Part shown: one piece after another, positions 18,073-27,227 of the stretch
Layout of the letters: every line of letters starts with the position of its first letter
How positions within the stretch are numbered: position 1 is the stretch's first letter
Assembly: GCA_964558825.1 (NCBI GenBank)
Contig: CAZLGB010000003.1
Span: 1-49,785 of the forward strand
Direction: 5' to 3'
Length of the DNA stretch: 49,785 nucleotides
Source: Phosphoribacter sp964558825
GTDB lineage: Bacteria > Actinomycetota > Actinomycetes > Actinomycetales > Dermatophilaceae
Made by a program: the position numbers and the translations under genes
Notes under the pieces: generated by a model
The model's database searches: none
Seen by the model: the letters and a program-made list of their open reading frames with translations, nothing else
What the model was told of the DNA's origin: nothing

Positions 18073-19515
18073 TCAGAGGTGCTGCTCCGCGTCGGCGAGC
18101 ACCGAGCGCAACCGCGAGGTGATGTCGTCGAACTCGGCCTGCCCGATGATCAGCGGCGGAGCGAGCTGCACGACCGGGTCACCACGGTCGTCGGCCCGGC
18201 AGTAGATGCCGGCGTCGAAGAGCGCCTTGGACAGATAGCCGCGCAGCAGCCGCTCGCACTCGCCGTCGTCGAAGGTCTCGCGAGTGGCCTTGTCCTTGAC
18301 GAGCTCGATCCCGTAGAAGAAGCCCTCCCCGCGCACGTCGCCGACGATCGGCAGGTCGAGCAGGGTCTCGAGCGACGCACGGAAGGCCGGGGCCGTCTCG
18401 CGCACGTGCTGGTTGAGGCCCTCGCGCTCGAAGATGTCGAGGTTGGCCATCGCCACGGCGCACGAAATCGGGTGTCCGCCAAAGGTATAGCCGTGCGGGA
18501 AGTAGGTCGTGTCCTTGCGGAAGGGCTCGAAGATCCGGTCGCTGACGATCATGCATCCCAGCGGCGCATAGCCAGAGGTGACGCCCTTGGCCGTCGTGAT
18601 GATGTCCGGCACATAGCCGAGCTGGTTGCAGGCGAAGTAGTCGCCGATGCGCCCGAAGGCGCAGATCGTCTCGTCCGAGACGAGCAGCACGTCATACCTG
18701 TCGCAGATCTCGCGGACCCGCTCGAAGTAGCCGGGCGGCGGCGCGAAGCAGCCACCCGAGTTCTGCACCGGCTCGAGGAAGACCGCCGCGACCGTCTCGG
18801 GGCCTTCGAATTCGATGGCCTCGGCGATGCGGTCGGCTGCCCACAGCCCGAAGGCCTTGGGGTCGTCACGCAGGTGCTCGGGTGCCCGGTAGAAGTTGGT
18901 ATTGGGCACCTTGTGCCCGCCCGGCACGAGCGGCTCGAAGATCGCCTTCGCCGCGGGTATGCCGGTGATCGACAAGGCTCCCTGGGGCGTGCCGTGATAG
19001 GCGATCGCGCGGCTGATCACCTTGGTCTTCAACGGTTTTCCGATGATCTTGAAGTATTGCTTGGCCAGCTTCCACGCCGACTCGACGGCCTCGCCACCAC
19101 CCGTGGTGAAGAAGACCCGGTTGAGATCGCCAGGGGCATAGTGAGCGAGCCGCTCGGCCAGCTCGATCGCCCGCGGGTGGGCATAGGACCACAGCGGGAA
19201 GTAGGCGATCTTGCCGAACTGCTTCATCGCGGCGTCGGCGAGCTCCTGGCGACCATGGCCGACCTGGACGGTGAAGAGCCCCGACAGCCCGTCGAGGTAC
19301 TTGTTGCCCCGGTCGTCCCAGATATAGGCGCCCTCACCCTTGACGATGATCGGCACGTTGTGGGCGGCGTGCTCGACCCCGGGCTGGTCCTCGAAGACCG
19401 AGTGCCGGGTGAAGTGCATCCACAGGTGGTCGCGGGCAGCCTCCGAATAGAGCTTTCCGGTCGCGGTGTGATAGTCGGAGCTGGGTTCCCAGATCTCGGA
19501 CGGGTAGATCGTCAT
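18073..19515 (-). CDS. Class III aminotransferase, probably putrescine- or diamine-pyruvate type
   Basis: PLP enzyme of 480 residues. FFTTGGGEAVESAWKLAKQYF binds the phosphate, AVFLEPVQNSGGCFAPPPGYF and LLVSDETICAFGRIG precede it, and the PLP lysine is in DIITTAKGVTSGYAPLGC. It resembles SpuC-like diamine and beta-alanine/pyruvate aminotransferases. With patD, gabT and gabD across the divergent promoter it would convert putrescine to 4-aminobutanal. The ATG overlaps the Lrp-gene stop (ATGA). Substrate is inferred from context. Confidence 0.88.
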   Translation of the reverse strand: MTIYPSEIWEPSSDYHTATGKLYSEAARDHLWMHFTRHSVFEDQPGVEHAAHNVPIIVKGEGAYIWDDRGNKYLDGLSGLFTVQVGHGRQELADAAMKQFGKIAYFPLWSYAHPRAIELAERLAHYAPGDLNRVFFTTGGGEAVESAWKLAKQYFKIIGKPLKTKVISRAIAYHGTPQGALSITGIPAAKAIFEPLVPGGHKVPNTNFYRAPEHLRDDPKAFGLWAADRIAEAIEFEGPETVAAVFLEPVQNSGGCFAPPPGYFERVREICDRYDVLLVSDETICAFGRIGDYFACNQLGYVPDIITTAKGVTSGYAPLGCMIVSDRIFEPFRKDTTYFPHGYTFGGHPISCAVAMANLDIFEREGLNQHVRETAPAFRASLETLLDLPIVGDVRGEGFFYGIELVKDKATRETFDDGECERLLRGYLSKALFDAGIYCRADDRGDPVVQLAPPLIIGQAEFDDITSRLRSVLADAEQHL

Positions 19516-20015
19516 CGTGTTCCCCAGTTGTAGTGCTGCTTGTTGAGCTTGAGATAGACGAAGGTCTCGGTCGCCAGCACACCCGGCAGCGAGCGGATGC
19601 GCCGGGAGATCACCTCCAACAGATGAGCGTCGTCCTCGCAGACCACCTCGGCGAGCACGTCGAACGACCCGGCGGTCGTCACGACATAGGCGACCTCAGG
19701 GATGGCCGAGATCCGCTCCGCGAGCGGGGTGATGTCCCCGCTCACCTTGATCCCCACCATCGCCTGACGCTGGAAGCCCACCTGCAGTGGATCGGTGACC
19801 GCGACGATCTGCACGACCCCGGCGTCGACGAGCTTCTGCACCCGTTGCCGGACCGCGGCCTCGGACAGCCCGACGGCGGTCGCGATCGCGGCATACGAGC
19901 GCCGGCCGTCCTCCTGGAGCTGCTCGACGATGATCTTGGCGGTCTCGTCGAGCGCGGGTGCGGCCCGGCGCCCGGGCTTGGCAACCGGCCGGCGAGACTG
20001 CGGCGCTGCGGTCAT
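19512..20015 (-). CDS. Lrp/AsnC-family transcriptional regulator
   Basis: 167 residues. An N-terminal winged helix-turn-helix (DETAKIIVEQLQEDGRRSYAAIATAVGLSEAAVRQRVQKLVDAGVVQ) is followed by the RAM ligand-binding and oligomerisation domain (AMVGIKVSGDITPLAERISAIPEVAYVVTTAGSFDVLAEV). The ATG at 20015 (MTAAPQSRRPVAKPGRR) gives a basic leader before the DNA-binding domain; the frame is open to 20216 but that would cover the whole divergent promoter. First gene of the leftward polyamine operon, so it probably controls both directions in response to an amino acid or amine. Confidence 0.92.
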   Translation of the reverse strand: MTAAPQSRRPVAKPGRRAAPALDETAKIIVEQLQEDGRRSYAAIATAVGLSEAAVRQRVQKLVDAGVVQIVAVTDPLQVGFQRQAMVGIKVSGDITPLAERISAIPEVAYVVTTAGSFDVLAEVVCEDDAHLLEVISRRIRSLPGVLATETFVYLKLNKQHYNWGTR

Positions 20016-20235
20016 GGGGTCTGATGGTGGCCCCAGCCGGGACCCCAACGCAAGCCCTGTCCTGTATGCCGCGTGGTGCGGATTCCGTTGTCGAGGCCGG
20101 GCGATCCGCGCATTCCGACGCGCCTTGTCCTCTGCCACTACCCAAACCGTCGTATTCGGGCTAGATTTCCGGCAACCTGTCACCCGTGACGGGAGGCCTC
20201 GCGGCCGACCGCTCACAGCCCTTGGAGGCCATCAG
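20016..20235. promoter_or_regulatory. Divergent control region of the polyamine locus
   Basis: 220 bases between the Lrp-family regulator (left) and patD (right). Promoters for both operons must lie here. A TTGTCC at 20125 followed 19 bases later by TCGTAT is a weak sigma-70-like candidate for patD; I see no clear Lrp box. One GTATGCC copy is at 20064. Confidence 0.45.
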
Positions 20236-21684
20236 ATGTCCGACGCACCTCGCGTCCTGCGCAACCACATCGCCGGCGACTACGCCGAGGCGTCGACCGG
20301 GACCTTCAGCGAGGTGGTCAACCCGGCCACCGCCAAGGTCGTCGCGTCCGCCCCCATCTCCGGCCAGGAGGACGTCGACAAGGCGTTCGCCGCCGCCGAT
20401 GCGGCTTTCGCCGAGTGGGGTCGCACCACCCCGCGTCAGCGCCAGGAGGCGCTGCTGAAGTTCGCCGCCGCCATCGAGGCCCGCTCCGACGAGTTCGTCC
20501 AGCTCGAGGGCGAGAACACCGGCAAGCCCAACGCCCTCACCGCCAGCGAAGAGATGCCGCCGATGCTCGACCAGCTGCGCTTCTTCGCGGGCGCCGCGCG
20601 GGTGCTCGAGGGCCGTTCGACCGGCGAGTACATGCCCGGTCACACCTCGTGGATCCGGCGTGAGCCGATCGGCGTCATCGGCCAGGTCACTCCCTGGAAC
20701 TACCCGATGATGATGGCGATGTGGAAGATCGCCCCGGCCCTGGCCGCCGGCAACACGGTCGTGCTCAAGCCGAGCGACACGACTCCCGAGACGACGCTGC
20801 TGCTCGCCGAGATCGCGGCCCCCTTCTTCCCGGCCGGCACCTTCAACGTCGTCACCGGCGACCGCGACACCGGCCGCATGGTCGTCTCGCACAAGCGGGC
20901 CGACATGGTCGCGATCACCGGCTCGGTGCGCGCCGGCTCGCAGGTCGCTGCGGCTGCCGCCGAAAACGTCAAGCGAGTCCACCTCGAGCTGGGCGGTAAG
21001 GCTCCGGTCATCGTCTTCGACGATGCCGACATCGACGCCGCCGTCGAGGGCATCGCCATCGCTGGCTACTTCAACGCCGGCCAGGACTGCACCGCCGCCA
21101 CTCGCGTGCTTGCCGGTCCCAAGATCCACGACGATTTCGTCGCAGCGCTCGCGGCATACGCCAAGGACAACGCCAAGGTCGGCATGCAGGACGACGAGGA
21201 CGCGCTCTTCGGCCCGGTCAACAACCCGGCCCAGCTGGCCCGTGTCCAGGGATTCATCGAGCGGCTGCCCGCGCACGCGAGTGTCCAGGCCGGCGGCAAC
21301 CGCGTCGGCGCACTCGGCGACGGCTACTTCCTCGAGCCCACCGTCCTGGCGGGTCTGCAGCAGCACGACGAGGCGATCCAGAACGAGATCTTCGGCCCGG
21401 TCATCACCGTCCAGCGCTTCTCCGACGAGGACGAGGCGCTGCGCTGGGCCAATGGCGTCGACTACGGGCTGGCCTCCTCGGTCTGGACCAAGGACTTCGG
21501 CCGCGCCATGCGGATGTCCCGCTCGCTCGACTTCGGCTGCGTGTGGATCAACACCCACATCCCGATCGTCGCCGAGATGCCCCACGGGGGCTACAAGAAC
21601 TCCGGTTACGGCAAGGACCTGTCGATGTACGGCCTCGAGGACTACACGCGCATCAAGCACGTCATGGCCAATATCGAGGCCTGA
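20236..21684 (+). CDS. patD: Gamma-aminobutyraldehyde dehydrogenase
   Basis: Oxidises 4-aminobutanal to GABA with NAD+. It is a 482-residue aldehyde dehydrogenase: the cofactor and active-site stretches VTPWNYPMMMAMWKIAPALAAGN, ITGSVRAGSQV, HLELGGKAPVIVFDDADID and the catalytic cysteine in FNAGQDCTAATRV. GQDCTAATRV and the ending MSRSLDFGCVWINTHIPIVAEMPHGGYKNSGYG are characteristic of PatD/Prr rather than of betaine aldehyde dehydrogenases. GGAGG lies about eight bases upstream of the ATG. First gene of the rightward polyamine operon. Confidence 0.9.
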   Translation: MSDAPRVLRNHIAGDYAEASTGTFSEVVNPATAKVVASAPISGQEDVDKAFAAADAAFAEWGRTTPRQRQEALLKFAAAIEARSDEFVQLEGENTGKPNALTASEEMPPMLDQLRFFAGAARVLEGRSTGEYMPGHTSWIRREPIGVIGQVTPWNYPMMMAMWKIAPALAAGNTVVLKPSDTTPETTLLLAEIAAPFFPAGTFNVVTGDRDTGRMVVSHKRADMVAITGSVRAGSQVAAAAAENVKRVHLELGGKAPVIVFDDADIDAAVEGIAIAGYFNAGQDCTAATRVLAGPKIHDDFVAALAAYAKDNAKVGMQDDEDALFGPVNNPAQLARVQGFIERLPAHASVQAGGNRVGALGDGYFLEPTVLAGLQQHDEAIQNEIFGPVITVQRFSDEDEALRWANGVDYGLASSVWTKDFGRAMRMSRSLDFGCVWINTHIPIVAEMPHGGYKNSGYGKDLSMYGLEDYTRIKHVMANIEA

Positions 21685-21740
21685 GGCGCACACTCTCTCC
21701 CCATAGGGGTATGCCGTGCGGGGGCTCGGCGTGCCGGCGA

Positions 21741-21764
21741 GTGGTGGCCCACCCGGGCCACCAC
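21741..21764. terminator. Perfect hairpin between patD and potD
   Basis: Arms GTGGTGGCCC and GGGCCACCAC with a four-base loop ACCC, 56 bases after the patD stop and 52 before the potD ATG. No T-run follows. A partial terminator here could lower or separate transporter expression from the dehydrogenase, or protect transcript ends. Confidence 0.55.
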
Positions 21765-21816
21765 GCACAGACCGACCGGTCCTGTTGCGGGACGGCCGAC
21801 GATCGGAAGGACCTTC

Positions 21817-23061
21817 ATGAGTCGACCATTGCCACCTCCCGACCCGGCGATGCGGGCACTGATTCAGCTGGCCCAGCGCCGCCCCGTGAGCCGCCGCCAG
21901 CTGCTGGCCGGGCTGGGGCTCGGCGGTGCCGCTGCCGGGCTCGCGGCCTGTGCGCCGCCACCTCCTCCTTCGGGCGGCGGAGCGCCGACGGTCAAGCTCC
22001 CGGTGGACAAGAGCGCCACCGACAAGACCGTCGCGTGGGCCAACTGGACGGCATACCTCGACCAGGACGAGAGCGCGACGACCTATCCGACGCTCGACGC
22101 CTTCACCAAGGAGACGGGGATCAAGGCGACCTATTCGGTCGACATCGAGGACAACGACTCCTACGTCGCCAAGGTCAAGCCGCAGCTGCAGGCCAACCCG
22201 CCGCAGGACATCAACCGCGACATCTTCACCCTGACCGACTGGATGGCCAACCGAGTCATCCGCGACGGCCTGGTCCAGCCGCTCGACCTCATCCACATGC
22301 CCAACGCGGGCCGGTTGCGTGAGTCGCTCAAGGACGTGTCCTTCGACCCGGGTCGCAAGTGGTCACTCACCTGGCAGAGCGGCTTCGCCGGCATCGGCTA
22401 TGACAAGTCGAAGGTCGGGCGCGAGCTCAAGAGCATCGCCGACCTCTGGGCGCCCGATCTCGCCGGCAAGGTCGTCGCCCTCTCCGAGATGCGCGACACG
22501 GTCGGGCTCATCATGCAGTCGCAGGGCGTCGACATCTCCGGTCAGTTCACCAAGGACCAGGTCGCCAAGGCCATGGACGAGGTGACCAAGCGCATCGCCG
22601 ACAACAACATCCGCCGCATCAAGGGCAACTCCTATCTGGAGGACCTCAAGAGCGGCAACGCCATCGCCGGCATCGTCTGGAGTGGCGACCTGTTCGTGCT
22701 GCGCACCGAGACCGGCAACGACAACTGGGAGTTCGTCATCCCTGACTCCGGCGGCACCCTCTGGAGCGACAACATGATGATCCCCATCACCTCGACGCAC
22801 CGGCGCAATGCCATGACGCTCATGGACTATTACTACCGTCCCGACGTCGCCGCCCAGGTCGCGGCCTATGTCAACTACGTCTGCCCCGTCACAGGTGCTC
22901 AAGAGGAGATGAAGAAGATCGACGCCGAGCTGGCCGACAGTCCCTTCATCTTCCCGAGCGAGCAGTGGATCGCTGATCACAAGATCCAGGGCTTCCGTGC
23001 GCTGGACGCCCAGGAGGACGCCGACTACTCGGCGATGTGGGCAAAGGTGGTGGGCAACTGA
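21817..23061 (+). CDS. potD: Spermidine/putrescine ABC transporter, substrate-binding lipoprotein
   Basis: Extracytoplasmic receptor of the polyamine importer, 414 residues. The N-terminus has a twin-arginine type signal (SRRQLLAGLGLGG) ending in a lipobox, LAAC at Cys45, followed by a Pro-rich tether (PPPPPSGGG). The mature part is PotD/PotF-like: VAWANWTAYLD, DIFTLTDWMANRVIRDGLVQPLD, SGFAGIGYD and MIPITSTHRRNAMTLMDYYYRPDVAAQVAAYVNYV. The ATG is preceded by GGAAGGA. The stop overlaps the next start (TGATG). Confidence 0.93.
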   Translation: MSRPLPPPDPAMRALIQLAQRRPVSRRQLLAGLGLGGAAAGLAACAPPPPPSGGGAPTVKLPVDKSATDKTVAWANWTAYLDQDESATTYPTLDAFTKETGIKATYSVDIEDNDSYVAKVKPQLQANPPQDINRDIFTLTDWMANRVIRDGLVQPLDLIHMPNAGRLRESLKDVSFDPGRKWSLTWQSGFAGIGYDKSKVGRELKSIADLWAPDLAGKVVALSEMRDTVGLIMQSQGVDISGQFTKDQVAKAMDEVTKRIADNNIRRIKGNSYLEDLKSGNAIAGIVWSGDLFVLRTETGNDNWEFVIPDSGGTLWSDNMMIPITSTHRRNAMTLMDYYYRPDVAAQVAAYVNYVCPVTGAQEEMKKIDAELADSPFIFPSEQWIADHKIQGFRALDAQEDADYSAMWAKVVGN

Positions 23062-24161
23062 TGGCCGGCTTCCGTGAAGCACAGGGTGACCTCGTCCTCG
23101 AGAACGTCACCAAGGAGTTCGCCAAGTTCACCGCTGTCGACGACCTGTCACTCACCGTCCCGCGCGGCTCGTTTTTCGCTCTGCTCGGCCCGTCGGGGTG
23201 CGGCAAGACGACGACCCTGCGCATGGTCGCAGGTCTCGAACAGCCGACCAACGGTCGGATCCGCATCGGTGGCACCGACCTCACCGGCTCTCGGCCCTAC
23301 GAGCGCCCGGTCAACACGGTGTTCCAGTCCTACGCGCTCTTCCCGCATCTGACCGTGCGCGACAACGTCGCCTTCGGTCCCAAGCGCCGAGGGGTGCCTG
23401 ACGCGCTGGCCCAGGCCGACAAGACCCTCGAGCTGGTCCAGCTCACCCACCTGGCCGCCCGCAAACCGACCCAGCTGTCCGGTGGCCAGCAACAGCGGGT
23501 GGCGGTGGCCCGGGCCCTGGTCAACCACCCCGAGGTGCTGCTGCTCGACGAGCCGCTCGGCGCCCTCGACCTCAAGCTGCGCCGCGAGATGCAGGTCGAG
23601 CTCAAGCGGATCCAGACCGAGGTCGGGCTGACCTTCGTCCACGTGACGCACGACCAGGAGGAGGCCATGACGATGGCCGACACGGTGGCGGTGATGAACC
23701 TCGGCAAGATCGAGCAGATGGGCGCCCCCGAGGTGCTCTATGACCTGCCGCGCACCAAGTTCGTCGCCAACTTCCTCGGCCAGTCCAACATCCTCACCGG
23801 GCACGTCGACGACACGGACGGCGAGAACATCGTCGTGTCAGCGGCTCATCATAAGTTGCGGCTGCGCAAGAGCCGGGCGGCCGCCGGGACCGGCGACATC
23901 GCCTTCGGTGTGCGCCCGGAGAAGACCCGCATCCACGACAGCGACCCGGGCCCGGACATGGCCGGCAACAGCATCGGCCCCGGCACCCTCGTCGACGTCT
24001 CCTTCACCGGAGTCGCCACGCAGTATCTCGTCGACGTGCCCGAGGCCGGCCGGTGGGCCGTTTACGAGCAGAACCTCGACCTCGACCGCATCGACAGCAA
24101 GCCCGGCGACACCGTGTGGATCAGCTGGGACCCCGGTCACGCCTTCGGGGTGCGCCCGTGA
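23061..24161 (+). CDS. potA: Spermidine/putrescine ABC transporter, ATP-binding protein
   Basis: Powers polyamine uptake. The 366-residue protein has Walker A GPSGCGKTT, Q-loop VFQSYALFPHLTV, signature LSGGQQQRVAVARAL, Walker B VLLLDEPLGALD and H-loop HVTHDQEEA, followed by a C-terminal TOBE domain (about residues 235-366). The ATG at 23061 shares its A with the potD stop codon, so the two are coupled; the next gene overlaps by GTGA. Confidence 0.95.
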   Translation: MAGFREAQGDLVLENVTKEFAKFTAVDDLSLTVPRGSFFALLGPSGCGKTTTLRMVAGLEQPTNGRIRIGGTDLTGSRPYERPVNTVFQSYALFPHLTVRDNVAFGPKRRGVPDALAQADKTLELVQLTHLAARKPTQLSGGQQQRVAVARALVNHPEVLLLDEPLGALDLKLRREMQVELKRIQTEVGLTFVHVTHDQEEAMTMADTVAVMNLGKIEQMGAPEVLYDLPRTKFVANFLGQSNILTGHVDDTDGENIVVSAAHHKLRLRKSRAAAGTGDIAFGVRPEKTRIHDSDPGPDMAGNSIGPGTLVDVSFTGVATQYLVDVPEAGRWAVYEQNLDLDRIDSKPGDTVWISWDPGHAFGVRP

Positions 24162-25078
24162 GCGCCCTCGCCCACATCGGTGGCTCCACCTCGGGGACCC
24201 ACCCGGCGCCCGCAGCGGCGGAGCCGACCAAGCGGGGCGGCTGGGTGGCTTATCTGCTGCTGTTGCCGGGGCTCATCTGGCTGCTCGTCTTCTTCGTCGC
24301 CCCGTTGGTCCAGTTGGCCAGCGTTTCGGTGCAGTCGCAGTATCCGGGTGCACCTGGCTACTACTACCGCGACGTCAACGTCGGCAACTACGTCACGGCG
24401 GTCGTCGAGTACTGGCCGCACTTCCTGCGTTCGCTGTTGTATGCCGGGCTGGCCACCTTCTTCGCGTTCGTCCTGGCCTACCCGCTCGCCTACGCGATGG
24501 CCTTCAAGGCCGGCAAGTGGCGCGGCGTGATGATGATCTGCGTCGTCGCGCCGTTCTTCACGTCCTTCATCCTGCGCACCATCGCCTGGCGGCAGATCCT
24601 CTCCGACGACATGCCGGTCGCCAAGGTGCTCAACACGCTTCACCTGCTGCCGGGTGGGCACATCACCGAAACGTGGGTCGCGGTGGTCGCGGGCCTCACC
24701 TACAACTTCCTCCCCTTCATGGTGCTGCCCATCTATGCGTCGCTGGAGCGGGCCGACCCCAAGGTCATCGAGGCCGGGGGAGACCTCTACGGCAACGGCT
24801 TCACCACGTTCCGGACCGTCACCCTGCCGATGTCGATGCCGGGGGTGCTGGCCGGGACCCTGCTGACCTTCATCCCGGCGGCCGGCGACTACGTCAACGC
24901 CGAGCTGCTCGGCTCGGACATCTCGACCAAGATGGTCGGCAACGGCATCGAGAGCCAGTTCTTCCGGGTGCTCGGCGGCTATCCCATCGCCGCGTCGTTG
25001 GCCTTCACACTCATGGCCGTCATCCTCGGCCTGGTGTTCCTCTACGTGCGCAAGTACGGGACGGAGGAGTTGCTGTGA
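24158..25078 (+). CDS. potB: Spermidine/putrescine ABC transporter, permease
   Basis: 306-residue membrane permease with six hydrophobic segments. A soluble leader (residues 1-27) precedes the first helix GWVAYLLLLPGLIWLLVFFVAPL. The EAA loop that contacts PotA is ASLERADPKVIEAGGDLYGNGFTTFRTVTLPMSMPGV. The GTG at 24158 overlaps the potA stop (GTGA) and fits the start of homologues; the longer upstream frame lies inside potA. Confidence 0.93.
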   Translation: MSALAHIGGSTSGTHPAPAAAEPTKRGGWVAYLLLLPGLIWLLVFFVAPLVQLASVSVQSQYPGAPGYYYRDVNVGNYVTAVVEYWPHFLRSLLYAGLATFFAFVLAYPLAYAMAFKAGKWRGVMMICVVAPFFTSFILRTIAWRQILSDDMPVAKVLNTLHLLPGGHITETWVAVVAGLTYNFLPFMVLPIYASLERADPKVIEAGGDLYGNGFTTFRTVTLPMSMPGVLAGTLLTFIPAAGDYVNAELLGSDISTKMVGNGIESQFFRVLGGYPIAASLAFTLMAVILGLVFLYVRKYGTEELL

Positions 25079-25902
25079 GCGCGTGGACCAGGACCCGTTT
25101 CTGGGTGGCCGACCACATCGCGATGATCATCGCGGTGCTCGTGCTGCTCTACCTCTTCCTCCCCGTGGCCTACACCTTCGTCTTCTCGTTCAACAACTAC
25201 AAGAAGTCCAACATCACGTGGAACCCTGAGGGCTCGCCGACTCTCGACCATTGGCGCGAACCCTGTGGGGCACAAGGGATCTGCGAGGCACTCGGGGTCT
25301 CCCTGCGGATCGGGGCGATCGCCACCCTCGCCGCGACGGTGCTGGGCACGATGCTCGCTTTCGCGCTGGTCCGCCATCGTTTCCGCGGGCGGGGTGCGGG
25401 CAACGTCCTGGTCTTCATCCCCATGGCCACGCCCGAGATCGTCCTCGGTGCCTCGCTGCTCACCCTGTTCGTGCAGGGCTTCGGGCAGTGGGGGCTCAAG
25501 CTGGGCTTCTGGACCATCGTCATCGCCCACATCATGTTCTGCATCAGCTTCGTCGTCGTCACGGTCAAGGCCCGCCTGCAGAGCCTCGACCCGCGGCTCG
25601 AGGAGGCCGCTGGAGATCTCTATGCCAATCCGCGGTCGACCTTCTGGCGGGTGACCTTCCCCCTGGTGCTCCCGGGCATCGTCTCGGCGGCCCTGCTCGC
25701 CTTCTCGCTGTCCTTCGACGACTTCATCATCACCAACTTCGTCTCCGGTGACACCAACACCTTCCCGAAGTTCGTCTACGTCTCCTACCTGCGTGGCATC
25801 CCGGCCCAGGCCAATGTCATCGGTTTCTCGATGTTCCTCATCGCGGTGCTGCTCGTCGTCGCGGGGCAGGTCATCGGGTCGCGACGTCGAGCACCGGCCT
25901 AG
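25075..25902 (+). CDS. potC: Spermidine/putrescine ABC transporter, permease
   Basis: Second permease, 275 residues, with six membrane segments. The EAA loop LQSLDPRLEEAAGDLYANPRSTFWRVTFPLVLPGI is complete, and LSFDDFIITNFVSGDTNTFPKFVY is characteristic of PotC. The GTG overlaps the potB stop (GTGA). All four transporter genes are thus coupled end to start, consistent with fixed stoichiometry. Confidence 0.93.
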   Translation: MSAWTRTRFWVADHIAMIIAVLVLLYLFLPVAYTFVFSFNNYKKSNITWNPEGSPTLDHWREPCGAQGICEALGVSLRIGAIATLAATVLGTMLAFALVRHRFRGRGAGNVLVFIPMATPEIVLGASLLTLFVQGFGQWGLKLGFWTIVIAHIMFCISFVVVTVKARLQSLDPRLEEAAGDLYANPRSTFWRVTFPLVLPGIVSAALLAFSLSFDDFIITNFVSGDTNTFPKFVYVSYLRGIPAQANVIGFSMFLIAVLLVVAGQVIGSRRRAPA

Positions 25903-25961
25903 CACGCGCCGCCGAGAGCCACCACCTCGCCCGACTCTCCCCGAAAGTGACCTGATACACC

Positions 25962-27227
25962 GTGCGGATCCTGCAGATCGGGGCGGGCGGCGTCGGCGAC
26001 GCCGCCGCCCGCATCGCCGTCGAACGCGATTTCTTCGAGCTGCTGGTGGTGGCCGACTACGACCTCGGCCGGGCGCAGGCGACGGTGACCGCCGCCAGCG
26101 CCCGGCGTCCGGGGGAGAGCCGACTCGTGGCGGCAGTCGTCGACGCGTCGGATACGGCGGCGGTGACGGCGCTCGCTCGCGAGCACCGGATCACGCACGT
26201 CTTCAACGCCGTCGACCCCCGCTTCGTCATGCCGATCTTCGCCGGTGCGCGGGAAGCCGGGGCGCACTACCTCGACATGGCGATGTCGTTGTCACGCAAG
26301 CACCCCGAGCGGCCCTATGAGCTCACCGGGGTCAAGCTCGGCGACGAGCAATTCGCCCAGGCGGCGGAGTGGGAAGGAACCGGTCAGCTCGCGCTGGTCG
26401 GCATCGGGGTCGAGCCGGGGCTGTCCGACGTCTTCGCGAGGTATGCCGCCGACCACCTCTTCTCCTCGATCGACGAGCTCGGCACCCGCGACGGCGCCAA
26501 CCTCGTCATCCGCGACGAGACTGGCAAGGAGATCTTCGCGCCCGGCTTCTCGATGTGGACGATCATCGAGGAGTGCCTCAACCCGCCGGTCGTCTGGGAG
26601 CGGGACAAGGGGTGGTTCACCCTGCCGGCCTTCAGCGAGCCCGAGGTCTTCGACTTCCCCGAGGGCATCGGCCCGGTCGAGTGCGTGCATGTCGAGCACG
26701 AGGAGGTCCTGCTCATGCCGCGCTGGGTCGATGCCCGGCGAGTGACCTTCAAATACGGCCTCGGCGAGCAGATGATCGGCATCCTGCGCACCCTGCACGA
26801 GCTGGGCCTGGACCGCACCGACAAGGTGGAGGTCAAGGGCGTGCACGTGTCGCCCCGCGATGTCGTCGCGGCCGTGTTGCCCGACCCGACGACCATCGGC
26901 CCGCGGATGACCGGCAAGACCTGCGCGGGCCTGTGGGTGACCGGCACGGGCGCCGACGGCGCCCCACGAGAGGTCTACCTCTACCACGTCGTCGACAACG
27001 AGTTGTCGATGGGCGAATACGGCGCCCAGTGCGTCGTCTGGCAGACGGCCATCAACCCGATCGTCGCCCTCGAGTTGCTCGCGACGGGGGTCTGGGCGGG
27101 TGCTGGGGTGCTCGGCCCCGAGGCCTTCGACGCGGTCCCCTTCCTCGACCTGCTCGCTGCCCCCAAGCCGGCCGGCTACGGCTCGGCATGGGGGATGCAG
27201 GAGCGCACGCCTAGGATCGCCGAATGA
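25962..27227 (+). CDS. Saccharopine-dehydrogenase-family oxidoreductase
   Basis: 421 residues with an N-terminal NAD(P)-binding Rossmann fold (MRILQIGAGGVGDAAARIA) and the catalytic and substrate domain of saccharopine/carboxynorspermidine dehydrogenases (HVFNAVDPRFVMPIFAGAREAGAHYLDMAMS; GIGVEPGLSDVFARYAADHL). Relatives form or cleave a secondary amine between an amino acid and a keto or aldehyde group. In this operon, between potC and the ureohydrolase and overlapping the latter by ATGA, an amine substrate is likely, but the reaction is unknown. The start is a GTG without a clear Shine-Dalgarno sequence. Confidence 0.85.
   Translation: MRILQIGAGGVGDAAARIAVERDFFELLVVADYDLGRAQATVTAASARRPGESRLVAAVVDASDTAAVTALAREHRITHVFNAVDPRFVMPIFAGAREAGAHYLDMAMSLSRKHPERPYELTGVKLGDEQFAQAAEWEGTGQLALVGIGVEPGLSDVFARYAADHLFSSIDELGTRDGANLVIRDETGKEIFAPGFSMWTIIEECLNPPVVWERDKGWFTLPAFSEPEVFDFPEGIGPVECVHVEHEEVLLMPRWVDARRVTFKYGLGEQMIGILRTLHELGLDRTDKVEVKGVHVSPRDVVAAVLPDPTTIGPRMTGKTCAGLWVTGTGADGAPREVYLYHVVDNELSMGEYGAQCVVWQTAINPIVALELLATGVWAGAGVLGPEAFDAVPFLDLLAAPKPAGYGSAWGMQERTPRIAE

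Noticed and set aside
20161..22296. 711-codon open frame antisense to patD and the start of potD.
   Set aside because: It is a GC-rich shadow frame opposite two clearly conserved genes; its translation is rich in Asp/Val/Gly/Arg runs without domain features.
25962..27227. Lysine degradation through saccharopine.
   Set aside because: No lysine-ketoglutarate reductase or aminoadipate semialdehyde dehydrogenase is nearby; every neighbour is a polyamine or GABA gene.
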